In this document: positions 1 to 12,289 of the stretch, piece by piece
Layout of the letters: every line of letters begins with the position of its first letter
How positions within the stretch are numbered: position 1 is the first letter of the stretch
Source of the DNA: Lytechinus pictus
Taxonomy: Eukaryota > Echinodermata > Echinoidea > Temnopleuroida > Toxopneustidae
Direction of reading: 5' to 3'
Length of the DNA stretch: 64,000 nt
NCBI RefSeq assembly: GCF_037042905.1
Contig: NC_087261.1
Location: forward strand, 16,490,917 to 16,554,916
Made by a program: the position numbers and the translations under genes
Notes under the pieces: generated by a model
Seen by the model: only the letters and a program-made list of their open reading frames with translations
Database searches by the model: none
Told to the model about the DNA's origin: nothing

Positions 1-108
1 GCTTGCATTATTTCCTATATTATTATTTTTTTATGAACAGGTTGATTATCAGAACTGAATTCAGAGCTGCTCCTGTCTGTAGTAACATCTTATTAGAGTG
101 GACTTCAG

Positions 109-330
109 AATGAGGGTGTTGCTGGTTTAAAAACTTCACTCCATGGAGCTCTCCAAAGTCATCTCAAATTAGACTGCTTCTGGAAACCAAATTTGTTCCT
201 TCAAGCAGAGAAGCTTGTGGCTTTCCTGACTGGACTTCTATGGATTCTTCTTGCCAACATTAAGGACTGTGGGCTGACATTCAGTGGTAAAACACTTGAT
301 GAAGATGATATGAATTTTTATTTGATATAA
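109..330 (+). CDS. Candidate terminal exon of an unrecognised gene
   Basis: After a CAG at 106-108 one frame stays open for about 73 codons and stops with TAA at 328-330. The frame contains a hydrophobic stretch around 'LVAFLTGLLWILLANIK' and an acidic tail. An AATAAA signal follows at 380-385, which fits a 3' terminal exon. A better pyrimidine-rich acceptor ends at 40, but the same frame has a TAG at 94-96, so an exon starting at 41 would have to use another frame. I do not recognise the protein and the rest of the gene would lie outside the window. Chance openness is possible. Confidence 0.25.
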   Translation, partial: NEGVAGLKTSLHGALQSHLKLDCFWKPNLFLQAEKLVAFLTGLLWILLANIKDCGLTFSGKTLDEDDMNFYLI

Positions 331-458
331 ATGAATCTCAGAAGTAATTCCTCAGGAGTAAGAAACAATGAAAATTAAAAATAAAAGGTCCATCAATAAT
401 GAATGTCTTGAGCAGTGTTCTTTTTGTGCATAGATCAATGGATCTTTTCATTTCCAAG

Positions 459-589
459 CAGGGATGTAGTCAATGCTGACCTCGAGACAACATTTTGCTG
501 GCCTTGGTCCGAGTCACTGTACAGAATCTATGGGAAGTTCTCTCAAGCTGCCTCATGACTCGGAAGAATCAGCCTCGACCTCATCCCTG
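459..589. mobile_element. Small hAT-like foldback element
   Basis: The ends are CAGGGATG at 459-466 and CATCCCTG at 582-589, with further inverted similarity inside. Flanking 8-mers are TTTCCAAG on the left and TATGCAAG on the right, matching at 5 of 8 positions, which would suit an old hAT-type 8-bp target duplication. The length of 131 bp rules out coding capacity. Confidence 0.35.
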
Positions 590-597
590 TATGCAAG

Positions 598-1195
598 TGT
601 GATATATATCTACCATGCAATCTCATGATTAAAGAGAGAGAAACAAGAGAGCTTCAGATTTTGAAGTGTAGCAATCTCCTGAAATGTATGTTTTATTTGA
701 AAATCAAACTAAAATAACTTAATTGGGCATGTTATTCATTATGATATTTATGAATGAAAGCATTGAAGCAATTTGGTGCTCTTGCAAAACAAATTCTGAG
801 TTGTATTTACTGCAAACCCTCAGAAATATTGATAAACATTTGCCAGTGCATGAAGTGTTTTAATGAAGAGTGGCTTTTTTGTGCCTATGGAGAATTGATA
901 TTTTTTCATACAAATTATTTCAGAAATCACAATTTGAATATTCCATGACCTCTGATAACAAGAGCAGAATATTTTTGGTGATTGACACACTTTAAAATGA
1001 TATTAGGAGAGAATGTAGTGAAATTGTGTGAAAATAATGGCATAATTGCAGAAGAGGCCTATAAGATTGAAAATAACATTATTTCAAGTTTTTCTTGAAA
1101 AAAACCCATGGAAAATTGAAAATGGCATAATTTACACAATTTTTCAAAACAAAATACAAAAAGAAAATTTTTGCAGAATTTTTAGTACACAAGCC
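598..1195. other. AT-rich sequence with no recognisable feature
   Basis: Short open frames here have no recognisable domain and AT-rich chance composition. No repeat structure was seen. Confidence 0.4.
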
Positions 1196-1204
1196 TATGG
1201 ACAA

Positions 1205-1478
1205 TCAATTGAACGTAAATCAAACGCAAATTTTGCGCATCCTCCAAAATCTCACATAAGTTACGTTCGATTTGCAATCAATTGCAAAGCTTGCGCTTGA
1301 TCTACGTTCAATTGATCAAACGCAACTTCTTCTTGCAACAGGATTGAACGTAACTTGCGTTCAATTGCAGATTTGCGTTTAATCGGAGGACTTACGCTCA
1401 ATTTTGGGAGTTGCGTTCGATTTGCGTTCAATCGCAAGTTTCTTGCAACACCCCATTAGTATGGGTATTGAAAATTAA
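1205..1478. mobile_element. Palindrome-word-rich element, right terminus resolved
   Basis: The segment is packed with alternating forms of TTGCGTTCAATTG and CAATTGAACGCAA. It ends with ATCGCAAGTTTCTTGCAACA followed by CCCCATTAG. The reverse complement of this terminus occurs at the left end of the element at 29455-29695, so the two are copies of one family in opposite orientation. The left terminus here is not clear. Confidence 0.5.
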
Positions 1479-2133
1479 GACTCATAAATGTAAACTCTCA
1501 TTCTTGTGAATGGATCACATCACGGTACATTTTACTGTGGGCACTTGTAAATATATCATTTTCAATGTCTTCTTCACATATTTCACTGTCAGAGAGTATG
1601 ACAAAAAGGGTTGAGAAGTACATGTACTTTGTACAGATTAGTACAGAGCTGTGAAAGGGATAAGGAAAACAGAATAAAAATCATTAATGATTTTTAAAAG
1701 TAGATAGAGTAAAACGATAGAGTAAACGGACCGAGCTGCTCAATGGGGCGATTATTTTTTTTACAAGTGTAATAAAAGTATTTGGTGCACATCTCACATT
1801 TGCACATTTTTCATAGTTTTCATGAAATGTTAAGGGAAAAAATGTGTTTTCACAACAACTGATCGGGAATTTGCCCCCCCCTTCCCCCTTGCTGCGTACG
1901 AACATTCCCTGAAGTCCACTTAAACATATATCATTATAACAGAAAATATACATGAATATAAACATATAATCTTTCTAAGACATATATAGAGAGAGATTGA
2001 AAAACTTATTAAAGAAAGAAACAAACAAATTATGCATGTTATGTGCGATTTCAAAATCTCGTGTACTAACCCTTTTATTGCGATGAGGCAAATACTTGTG
2101 TATATTAATTGAGATACAAGTTTTTTTTTACTA
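1479..2133. other. Unassigned AT-rich sequence
   Basis: No gene or element recognised. Two short C-runs occur near 1873-1887. Confidence 0.35.
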
Positions 2134-2920
2134 TATATACAAAGGGGCGTCGATCCTTTTTTCAGATTGGGGGGGGGGGGGCAAAATCATGAATCAACTT
2201 TCCAAAGGCGCTCGATCACACAAAACAAACTCACACACACTCATTTGTATATATATATATATATATATATTTCAGCGCGAGCTGAAATTTTTTAGTATAC
2301 TGACCTGAAAACAGGAAAAATGTGCCTTTTAAAGACTGTTTGTATAGTAACTCATGAGGAGAATACATATTTCACTACACAGATAATGCGAGTGCCGAGG
2401 GCGAGCTGAAATTTCTTTATATTCTGACCAGATAGCTTGATATCTTATATGCATTTTGGTACCGATGATTAAGATGGGTATCTAAAAAAGACAATAGATG
2501 CGAGCGCGAAGCGCGAGCTTAAAATTTTAATATTTCGATCTGAAAAAAATGAGTTTAATGGACGTTTTTAAAAAAGAACAAGATTATATCCAACAAAAGA
2601 TTATTGCAAATCGAAGCGGGACTTCTTTTGAGGTTTAGAACTGAGAACGGGACATTCTATTCACCTATGTAATTATGAAAAGTATGGGGTTTTGCTACAG
2701 AAATGGTGCGAGCGCGAAGCGCGAGCTGAAAATGTTTATATTGCAATCTGAAAAGCGGACAATTTGAGCACGATTTTAAACAAAGAACGAGTTGTGTAGC
2801 TCAATCTTGCTTGCTGATTTCTGTGTAACATTACCATCTTATTTTATTTTTGTACATGCGGAATTATTGGGGGAGGAGGGGGTGGGCAAAACGATATATG
2901 ATCGACGCCTCTGTATATAC
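2134..2920. mobile_element. TIR element with internal GCGAGCGCGAAGCGCGAGC repeats
   Basis: Left terminus TATATACAAAGGGGCGTCGAT and the reverse complement of the right terminus TATATACAGAGGCGTCGAT match closely, giving about 20-bp TIRs. Inside, a unit beginning with a palindromic GCGAGCGCGAAGCGCGAGC-type core followed by TGAAAATTTTTATATT recurs at about 2273, 2387, 2499 and 2707, at irregular spacing of about 110-210 bp. A run of 13 G follows the left terminus and a G-rich stretch precedes the right one. No transposase frame is visible. Confidence 0.6.
2241..2272. repeat. (AT)n microsatellite
   Basis: A pure TA/AT run lies inside the TIR element. Confidence 0.8.
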
Positions 2921-3721
2921 AATGATACTACATCATGAATCATTCGGAATACATCACCAATCCAGGTTTATATATTATCATTCAATTTTCATGTACATGA
3001 TGTATACATCATGTACAGAATTTAGTATATATTGTGATGCTTTTCACTAAATCTAATGCAATTTGTAATGATGAGTAATTTTATCTAATTAATTTGATGA
3101 AACTGGATATGATGGTTATGACCTGAATTCAGAAAGAGATCCTTCAAGACAGAGCTTTGGAAATAGTTCTCCTGTTTTACAGGTATCGTTATCTTTGTTT
3201 TTAACTTCTTCCTGAGTGATCAGATAAATAATATTTAACTTAATGGAAGATGAAAATAAATCAAATTTTGTGGCGTAAACATTTAAACGTTAAAACAAAG
3301 ATATTGACAAACTGTATTAATACATTGAAAATGATATTTAGTGGTTTAAGGTCTAACGAATATACGTCTGGTTGCGTAATTATACACTCCCTGTAATAGC
3401 AACGGGTTTTAGCAAAGTTTTGGACTAAAATATCGAATCATCTTCATAAAACACTTTAGTAGCTGTCTTACACTAAAGGCCATACAGGTGGCACAACGTG
3501 GAATGTGTAAAGAAGAAAAGTGACTGACCTTTTTTATTAAAGCATTGGAAAATAAGATCAAAATTAAAGGATTTGCTCTACGCTTTTGTATGATTCTGGG
3601 ATATTTTTCAATAACAAAAGTTTAGATTTTATGACATCTGTGTGAAACTCCCCCGCTCCAGTCCACTCTGTAAGGGCATGTGATAAGCTTTGTTATGACC
3701 ATTCAACAATAAAATGTATAA
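2921..3721. other. No recognisable gene
   Basis: AT-rich sequence without a long open frame, repeat or clear terminus. Confidence 0.35.
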
Positions 3722-4504
3722 CCAGGTGCCGCTGACCATTCTTGACCGGCGCCGATCTAGATTTGGTTGGCAATAGGCCCTTCTTCATTATTCTACCGGC
3801 GCCTAATTATTGGAACCAGGGGACGCTGATTATTCTTGACCGGCGCCGATTTAAATTTAGGTGACGCCGGTTAAGACAAAGGCAGCGCCGATTTGTCTTG
3901 ACCGGCGCCGATTTAGAACAAGTAGTGCTGATTATTTTTACCGACGTCCAGACGTCACGTAAGATTCAGGCAGCGGCAAATGATCGACTGGCGCCGATTT
4001 AGAACCAGGAGGCGCCGATTATTCTTGTCCGGCGCCGATTTAGATTTAGGTGGAGCTGATTATTCTTGATCGGCGCCGGTTAAGACTCAGGCAGCGCCGA
4101 TTTATAATCAGATGGCGCTGATTATTCTTGACCAGCCCCGATTTAGAATGGCGCTGATTATCCTTGATCGGCGCCGGTTAAGAACTCAGGCAGCGCCGAT
4201 TTTTCTTTACCAGCGCCGATTTATAACCAGATGGCGCCGATTATTCTTGCCCGGCGCCGATTTAGATTTACGTGGAGCTGATTATTCTTGTCCGGCCCTG
4301 ATTTAGATTTAGGTGGCGCTGATTATCATTGATTGGCGCCGGTTAAGAACACAGGTAGCGTCGATTTTTCTTGGCGCCGATTTATAACCAAATGGCGGTG
4401 ATTATTCTTGTCCGGCGCCGATTTAGATTTAGGTAGCGCTGATTATTCTTGATTGGTGCCAGTTATATGCTGGCAGCGCACAGCTGATAATTTTTTACCG
4501 GCGA
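3722..4504. repeat. GGCGCC dimeric satellite, about 41-bp period
   Basis: About 19 copies of a 41-bp dimer. One half is GGCGCCGATTTAGATTTAGGT (21 bp type) and the other is GGCGCTGATTATTCTTGACC (20 bp type). Each half begins with the GGCGCC palindrome or a one-base variant. Alternate second halves ('TTAAGACTCAGGCAGC', 'TTATAACCAGATGGCG') suggest a higher-order order of variants. The repeat creates chance open frames that are not genes. Confidence 0.85.
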
Positions 4505-5130
4505 AGTTGTTGGGAAAAGGGTAGTTAAAAGAAAAGATAAGGAAGATGATATGACATTATTGTGCTTTGCTGGGGGATAGTATTTCCTTTACTGTCGCTA
4601 ATATTATATCAGTGTATATTTTTTTTAAGCGGCGCCTTTTCTTTTCTTTCCTTTATTCTTATTTTTTCAAGCAGCGCCTTTTCTTTCTTTTACTTTACTT
4701 TTCTTCTTTTTTTTTTTTTGGGGGGGGGGGGGGGGAGCGCGCCCCCTGCGCCATCCCCCTGGATCCGCCACTGGTTTGTGATTTTTTTTATTTAGAAGCT
4801 GTAGTATTAAGAAGTAAATATCTTAAAGTCACTATGGCGTATCTAAGGGGGGGGGGCAGTCTGCCCCCCTGACGAGCCACAACCCATGCAAAGGACGTAT
4901 CCTGGCCCCCTGACGAGATTGAAAGGCCTTTTTTGCCCCCCCCTGACGAGCTTGAAGACCTTTATTGCCCCCCCCCCCCCCGAGGAGCTTGAGCTTGAAG
5001 ACCCTTTTTATTTGCTTGTCAATTTTTTTTCAGGTACGAAGTTCTTTATTTCACGGTGATTGAATACTTTTTTTTTGTTTTGTTTTGCCCCCCCCCCCCT
5101 GTGGAAAATTCTAGGTACGCCACTGTTTCA
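4505..5130. repeat. Low-complexity G/C-tract zone with element ends
   Basis: Contains a T13-G18 block and then the terminus sequence ending CTGGATCCGCCACTGG at about 4758-4773. It also holds a short degenerate repeat 'CCCCCTGACGAGCTTGAAGACC' seen about four times at 4866-5005, and C-runs of 13-14. Similar G-run/GGATCC ends recur across the window, so these are probably pieces of hAT-like elements. Confidence 0.5.
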
Positions 5131-6265
5131 ATTCAATTCAAATTTATTTATTTCACTTCCATCAAACAAAAACAAATTGTGTACCATATATAAACATAAA
5201 TTTTTGTATCCGTTGTAAACAAAATTAATGATACATCTGTTGTGAAAAAAAACACTTAGACAATTTGGGCAACACATTGTAGGTTTTAAATATGTATACT
5301 ATTTTTCAATAGAAATTAAATTAAGATGGAAATGGAGGGACCCACTAAAAAGCAATGCTTGTACAATGTGGGCCCCTCAAGAAATAGATAACACAACAAA
5401 TAACAAAATAACAAAGTATAAATACAGATAATCAAATGAGAAAAAAATGAATAAATGAGAGGGAAACACTCACAAAATAAATACAAAGTTATCAAAAATA
5501 TATAGTTTGATAAAGGACAAAACAACTCGTCCTCAATATCTACCCTTCCCCACCCCCCCCCCCCCAGAAAAAGAGAAGAAAAAGGGGGAGAATGCCCTGA
5601 GAAGATGGATGGGTGCTGCTGTACGTAGATAGAACACATGCCTCAAGCAAACTGGATTCAATGATGTGTATAAAAGGAGAAAAAATATATAAAATAACCT
5701 GGAAAGAATATAATGCACAAAAAATATGATTGATGCCGTAAACCGGTAGGAAGGCGGATAAGCGGACAGGAGATGAGAAAATAGAGGAGAGGATATACAC
5801 AATAATGAGCACATATGAGAAGGACTTGTGTCAGATTTTTTTTTTTTTAATAAAAAAAGGATAATAATTATTTTATGTTTTAATTGTAGTTTAAAGTAAT
5901 AATGATGACTTGACAGAGATGATGAATTAAACTTAATTTGGGAGTATATTATAAGGTTTTAATAGAGATAATTTGAATTTAGTCTTTAAAGAGTTCAAAG
6001 ATTATGAAGTGAGATCCATAACTTCGGTCCATCATATATAAATGTGTTCTGAGCCCGCAACGTTCTTAAAAGTGGTAAATGAAATTCACCCAATCGCCTT
6101 GTTGGATAGTTGTGAATGGATTGATTTTTGGAAACATTGAATTAAATACATTTGGGAGGTTGTTGTTGTTATAGTTATACATAAACTGACCGAGATTAAA
6201 GTGATTAAAGTGATATACTGTACGTACAAATATGACCGACTTGTTTCGAGTTTTGTTTTACCGCA
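5125..6265 (-). mobile_element. Probable LINE-like 3' tail and UTR remnant
   Basis: On the minus strand the sequence ends in AAATTTGAATTGAATTG, a tail shared with the LINE ends at 19585-19600 and 25465. Upstream of it (higher coordinates) the sequence is non-coding and AT-rich with a purine-rich stretch at 5400-5830. No RT frame remains. The upstream limit is a guess. Confidence 0.35.
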
Positions 6266-6441
6266 TTCAGGTCATGGTTCTTTATGATTTTATTTGTTCC
6301 AGAGAGAGTTTACTCAGTCCACTTCAATATATGCAAAATGGAGACAATTACTGTATTCTTGTTCTACTGCAAATGCCAATTATTGTTTGGTCAGCCATAC
6401 TATGAAAAAAATGTACATTTCAGATCAAACTTGCCAGTTAA

Positions 6442-7045
6442 AGGACAAGTCCACCTCAACAAAAAGCTGACTTGAATAGATAAAGAAAAATCAAACAAAC
6501 ATAACTCTGAAAATTTCATCAAAATCGGATGTAAAATAAGAAAGTTATAACATTTTTAAGTTTCGCTTAATTTTTCAAAACAGTTATATCCATATCTTAG
6601 TAAGTATGCAAATGAGGGGACCGATGACATAATTCACTCACTATTTCTTTTGTATTTTATTTTATGAAATATGAAATATTTTGATTTTCTCGTCATTGTC
6701 TGTGAAACAAAGTTGTCTGTGAAACAAAGTTTCATTCCTCCCTGAACACATGTAATTCCATTATTCTCACATTTTGTGGTTCGAGCAAAGGGGTACTAAT
6801 TGTCGAATTCGTAAAAATTGAAATATTGTATTATTCAAACAATAAAAAACACAAGAAATAGTGAGTGAGTGACATCATCGACTCTCTCATTTGCAAATCA
6901 CTGAGTTGAGTATAGAACTGTTTTGTGAAAAATAAGCAAAACTTTAAAATGTCATAACTTTCCTATTTTACGTCCGATTTTGATGAAATTTTCAGCATTA
7001 TTCATGTTTGATTTTTCTCTATTTATTAAAATCAATTTTTTCTTT
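6442..7045. mobile_element. TTAA-flanked foldback MITE, family A
   Basis: Left end is TTAA then AGGACAAGTCCACC. The two halves are inverted copies: the 'ATTTCATCAAAATCGGATG' side near 6515 is mirrored by 'CGTCCGATTTTGATGAAATT' near 6971. Both halves carry an internal GATGACATAATTCACTC / GTGACATCATCGAC word. The right end is decayed. The same family is at 24445-25048 and 50586-51165. Confidence 0.75.
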
Positions 7046-7925
7046 ACCATATTACTGCCATGTGAACAAAGGAAGCAACTCTGTGGAACAAGTTTATGAG
7101 GAAATGAGTAAAATTGTCATTGTCATTTTACATGTGGAAATATAGAATTTCTTGTTTTTTTAAAGAAACTTGGGGCCATGTGACTTCAATTAAACTGGCA
7201 TCATGAAGAGCTTAAATAATTAACCCAAATCAAGGGGGATGGTCAATTTTGAAGGATAAAAAGTTGCTACCCTCCCAGTAGGAACACTCAAGAAGACATC
7301 GTGGCCTCGGAGGAAACTTTTTAATTCGAGAGAACTTTGTTCTGTTGGATCTTCAAAGTCGTTGTTCCCAACTGTTTGGACATAGGCCTATGCAGGATGG
7401 AATCTCTGATAGAATGACGTTCATTTTCCGTCGCCATCACACCATATAAAAAAACGAAGATAAGTGATCAAAACCTGTATGCACACTATAGCTGATTTGG
7501 TAAACAAGCAAGAAACTGAATTTGGAAACCGCGCGCAGTATACAACACACAATACAACCAGGGAGTCTCCCTGATACAACAGCACGATACAGTACACAAA
7601 TCTATGGCTTATGTTGTGCTGCTTTGTGCGATCCGATTGATTCTGTAATCCATATACGATAGTCTACGCTTATAAACCCTATTGTAGGTATCAGGGGAAA
7701 CATACACGATACGATTCATTTCTGATGTTTTTGTGTGTTTAATTTGATTTCTTTTATCAATTATTTATAACAAAAAGTCCTTTCTTAGGTAACTGATATT
7801 CATTTTATCGGTAGATCACACCATATTTCTCAACCGAGTAATCTTCCCTGCTGTTAACAAAGACTAGCGGCTGAACGGGAGGCGTGTCCACTTTTAACGA
7901 CTTTCCCTCAAAAATCTGAGGGAGT
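7046..7925. other. No recognisable gene
   Basis: Non-coding sequence. Scattered words such as CGATAC and GTATCGTG appear in both orientations near 7570-7710 but do not define an element. Confidence 0.35.
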
Positions 7926-7999
7926 GACGTCACCGCAGAGCAACTGGTCTAGACGATTTTTCCTCGGAGTACAGGTTCTCGGTTTTGCGCGCACACTCG

Positions 8000-10010
8000 G
8001 CTGGGCGTACGCACGGAATAGAACGTATTATATCGTGGTGCAAATAGATTCGTTTAAAATCGTCTAGAACTAGACTAGGTAAGGTGTAGATACAGTAGCC
8101 GATCGGCCCAAATACAGACCCCTGCGGCAAGCCTATAGAACTCGCACTACACTGAGATGACTTCCCACCTATTTCTACTTTGGTAGTCCAGTCTGCAAGG
8201 TAGGATTTGAACCACTTGAGTGCAGTACCGTTGACTCCTAACCTGTTTGACATACGAGATATCAAAATTTGCCTGTCGATGGTATCGAATGCTGCTGATA
8301 GATCAAGTGACAACAAAAGTGCTACATGACCTTTATCTAAGGCAAACATTATATCATTTTTCACCTTCACTAGAGCTGTTTCCGTACTGTGGTGTGGTCT
8401 GTATGCCGATTGATGTTGCTCAAACAGGTCATTATCAGCCATGTGATCCATAAGTCTTCGACATACAACTTTTTCAATGATCTTTCCAACAAAACTCAAA
8501 TTGGACACAGGTCTATATAAATTGGAAAGACAGTTCCTGTCGAGTGATGGCTTTTTAAGAAGTGGTCGTATAACTGCAGTTCTCGCTGCCGCTGGAAAGT
8601 TTCCTGATGAGAGCGAGGAGTTGACTATCTTGGTTATGATGGGAAGAAGATCTTGGATGTTTTCCTTCAAGAACCATGTAGGAATGGGATCCAGGCTGCA
8701 TGACTTACTTGCAGAGCCCTTGATGGTTTTCAATATCTCATCTTCTGTTGTCAGATCAAAACAGACCATAGGAGATGATGAAAACGGTCTAGATTAAATC
8801 GAGGTCCCGGAACATGAAGTGATATCCCCAAGACTTTCATGAATCTTTTCAATCTTGTTGGTAAATAATGTAGAAAACTGGTTACACAAGGTCTCCGCAC
8901 AGTCATGGAAGGGAAGACACATATTCTTTCTGTTCAGTAAATAGTCCAATGTCCTGTAGACTTCCTTGGTATCAGAAGAAGAAAGTGCATGTTGAAAGTA
9001 GGACATCTTTGTCCTGCAAATCAGATTTGATGTTTCACGCTTTGCACTTAGATAGCTATCATGATCTATTGCAGACTTGCTTTTCTGCCACTTCCTTTCA
9101 GCTCTGCGCCTTTTCCGTCGAGTAAGATGGATCTCCTCAGTGTACCAAGGCATTCTTCTACGTACCGCACAGGTCCTTTCTGTCGATGGAGCCAAGGAAT
9201 CAATAAGACCACGCAGCATATCATTGTACCAATCAAACCTATGATCAGCATCGTTTGAAGGGAATCTCTGAATCTGTCCCTATCAATTGCTTTATAATTA
9301 CGAGAGGTTCTTGTGATCATCTCTTGCTGACTTACAGGGATTGTCAGCTCTAACCTCACTACAGAATGGTCAGACATCAGCATATCTCGCACGCTGCATC
9401 TCTTGATTATTGACTCAGATTCTCTGGTGAAAACAAGATCCAGTGTGTGTCCCCGCGAATGGGTTGGACCAGTAACATGCTGATGTAAGCCGGCCGCTGA
9501 TATAGCCTGGAGAAAACCATTCACATCTGTCTTAGTAGGATTGTCTATGTGGAAGTTGAAATCTCCAAGCAAAATTAGTTTGCCTGGGATTACATACATA
9601 TCAGTCAAAAAGGTATCAAATTCACTCATGAAATCCACCAAGGAGAGTCCATTTGTGGGTGATGGTGGCGGTCGGTAAACAGCAACCAGATTCAATAGTG
9701 AAGAAGATGACGATGACTTGTTCACAACATGGACACACTCAAATGTCCTAAACTCATTCATCAAAGTGCGGGTTTGTAATTTGAGCTCAGATTTGAAGAT
9801 AACTGTTATGCCTCCCCCACTTCCAATATTACGTGGAGTGTTGATGAGCGTATATCCAGGTGTATATAGTATATAGTGAAACGAACTTGTATAATGATTA
9901 TGATGATGATGATCCTCAACATTTATATTGCGCCATATTTCTGTTAAAAAACATTCAGAGGCGCGTTTAAGATAGTCTGCAACACAATATCCCCAAAGAT
10001 ACACGTGCAC
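8000..10010 (-). pseudogene. Truncated LINE ORF2: endonuclease plus partial reverse transcriptase
   Basis: A non-LTR retrotransposon ORF2 remnant, read right to left. 9066-10010 encodes the C-terminal part of an APE-type endonuclease with 'LLGDFNFH' and 'SDHSVV', the catalytic Asp/Asn and SDH motifs. A frameshift near 9070-9220 moves to the linker (8794-9219). After another break the RT fingers and palm follow, with 'PIPTWFLKE', 'YRPVSNLSFVGKIIEKVV', 'HQSAYRPHHSTETALVK', 'DLSAAFDTIDRQIL' and 'GLPQGSVFGP'. The frame dies before the YxDD box. The motif style fits the CR1/L2 group. Absence of thumb, YxDD and 3' end means a 3'-truncated or deleted copy, so no activity is expected. Confidence 0.9.
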
Positions 10011-12065
10011 ACCAAGAAATAGGCGTGCAAGAAAGCTGCAACTTTGCGGGAAAAGGTGCAGAGCGAATATTCGAGCATAGTTGGTCGCATGTCATAATGT
10101 GGTCCAATTTCGCGAACAGGGTAAAAATGGTCATAAATTTTATTTTTTGATATGTTATAGCTATTACCATTCTCTAAATAATGGAAAAGTTTTAAGTCTC
10201 GAATACCTTTATTTATCCTTAAAATGACTAATTAACAGCTAATTATTACATAGACGTCAATGTAAATGTGAATTTTGAAATGTGTTTTTCTCAAATTGGA
10301 CCTGCTGCACATAAAATGGTGTCAAAAGTTAATGCAACATTGGATCACCCTAGTAAATTGCAGTTATAATCTTGAAACATCAATAATTAAATCTGTACCA
10401 AAAATCGAATAATTATATATTATTGTATGCATATTAATTATACTAATTAATTAACAGTATTTAATTTCACATTTTTGCCCCCAAAATACCTGTCACTGTA
10501 TTTATATGCTTGGCAAAATGACAACATCATGGGTAGAAATGTTTGTTGCAATGATACACAACATTTGTACTAAAAATCAAGATTACAAATTAGATAATTA
10601 ACCAAATCTCTCCGGTTTACTAATTGATTAGGTTGCAGATCAGAGCTGACATACACATGTATTCCATTGCTGCATATTTTCAAAATTGTCATTTTTTTAT
10701 GACATTTAGTTGTTCCCTGCTTTAAAACGCCCAGAAATATGAGGATAACAGTCATATTATAGTAATTTTTTAATTAGGTTTAATTAATATTTTATCATTT
10801 ACCGCATCCACCGGCTCCGCATCCACCGGCTCCGCCACCCCTGTTACTTCAAACTTAATGTGCTATAGTTTTTGTTCCTGATATTGTATTGATCTAATTC
10901 ATAATAATATATTTAGCCTATAGTTCTAGCTTCAAAATGAGATATTACTCAATAAATTTGGTCAAGATGCTGTGATGTAGCAACAATTTATCCATGGCAC
11001 CGTGTGGAAAATTGTTCATACGCCACCCTTTTTGCATACCCAACTTATGAAATGCGACCAGTTGCACCTTTCACTCGCCACCGCGTCTGCGCAGTCCCGC
11101 AGCGGGTGGTTGGGGTGCAAGTTTGAACCTCGCGTATAGTCTAGATTCCTGTCATATATACTTCATCCTTATCAAAATACTCGCAAAGATCAACCTGCCG
11201 GCAATGAAAAAAAAAAACACTTATTCTTGTTTGTGTGTGTGTAAATGCGTCTTGTATACGTGTAATGACAATAAAACTATATTCTACTTGCGACATTGCT
11301 CCTAAATAATGTCGTTTAGAGTTGATAGGGTCTGGGAATAAACTACGTAGAAATCGTACGTTTTGAGGGGTCTGTGAATTTAAAAAAAATTGCACATTTC
11401 GCATATTTTGGGAAGAGTATAAGAAATGTGGTTTAAGCATGTTTTTTTATAGTTTTATTTTGGGAATCAAGTCGTTTGGCAATGATAGTAATTTTTAATT
11501 ATTTTGATTCAGTAAGCTTTTGGTAAATCATTAGGGGCCTATATACGGGGAACCAAACGTTTCAATTATAGGTGTGTGTCTTAAGGCTTCCAGTACCCAA
11601 TAGACACGATCAACCATTTCTTTCCTGTTTGTGCCAATCAATTATTGCGGGAATTAAAGGTAGAGTAAGAAATCACTGACTCTGATGATTTGCATCGCAG
11701 AAGAATTCCGTACACTTTAAAATTTGGCCAAACAGACTATAAGCGGACGGTCAGGCATGGTGGTATTTTGATATGGGGTGACATTCTGCACCTTATAGGT
11801 GCTAATTTGGGGAAGAATTCCATTATAATGTACCCCCACTAAAATTGAAAATAAAAATACGGAGAAGGTTCAAATAATATATCTAGCCCTAATATATAAC
11901 ATATATGAAGGGAGAGTGGAAATACATACCAAAATATGGCTTTATTCCGTCATATTTTCGAGCAGGATCGAGTGCGTGCAATTGTCCATAAGACATCGGT
12001 TTATTTAGTCAGTTAAGGGTCTGTAAGGATAGACTAGTCGAATACCCCTACTCGTTTTGAACAGT
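10011..12065. other. Non-coding stretch
   Basis: AT-rich sequence with no domain-bearing frame. A 15-bp CCACCGGCTCCGCAT duplication lies at 10804-10840 and a short TG run at 11231-11241. Two weakly similar inverted words, GTTGGTCGCATGTCAT at 10079 and ATGAAATGCGACCAG near 11048, could be the ends of an old element. Confidence 0.35.
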
Positions 12066-12289
12066 GCTTCTCGCTAGCATAGCGGAAAGAGGTCCATACT
12101 ATGAGGCGCCGATTGTGCCACTATTATATAGAACAATTATTTGTTATATAATCATTATTCATTAAATAATAACTGTTATTTATATATAATTTACATTTTA
12201 TTTGTAAATAACTACTATTATATAAAATAGCATTTCTAATTATTTATATATAATTCCAAGTAATACTTCATTATTTGTAAATAATAATA

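Noticed and set aside
10079..11066. 1-kb TIR element with GGTCGCAT ends
   Set aside because: Only about 11 contiguous matching bases; similarity elsewhere in the ends is weak.
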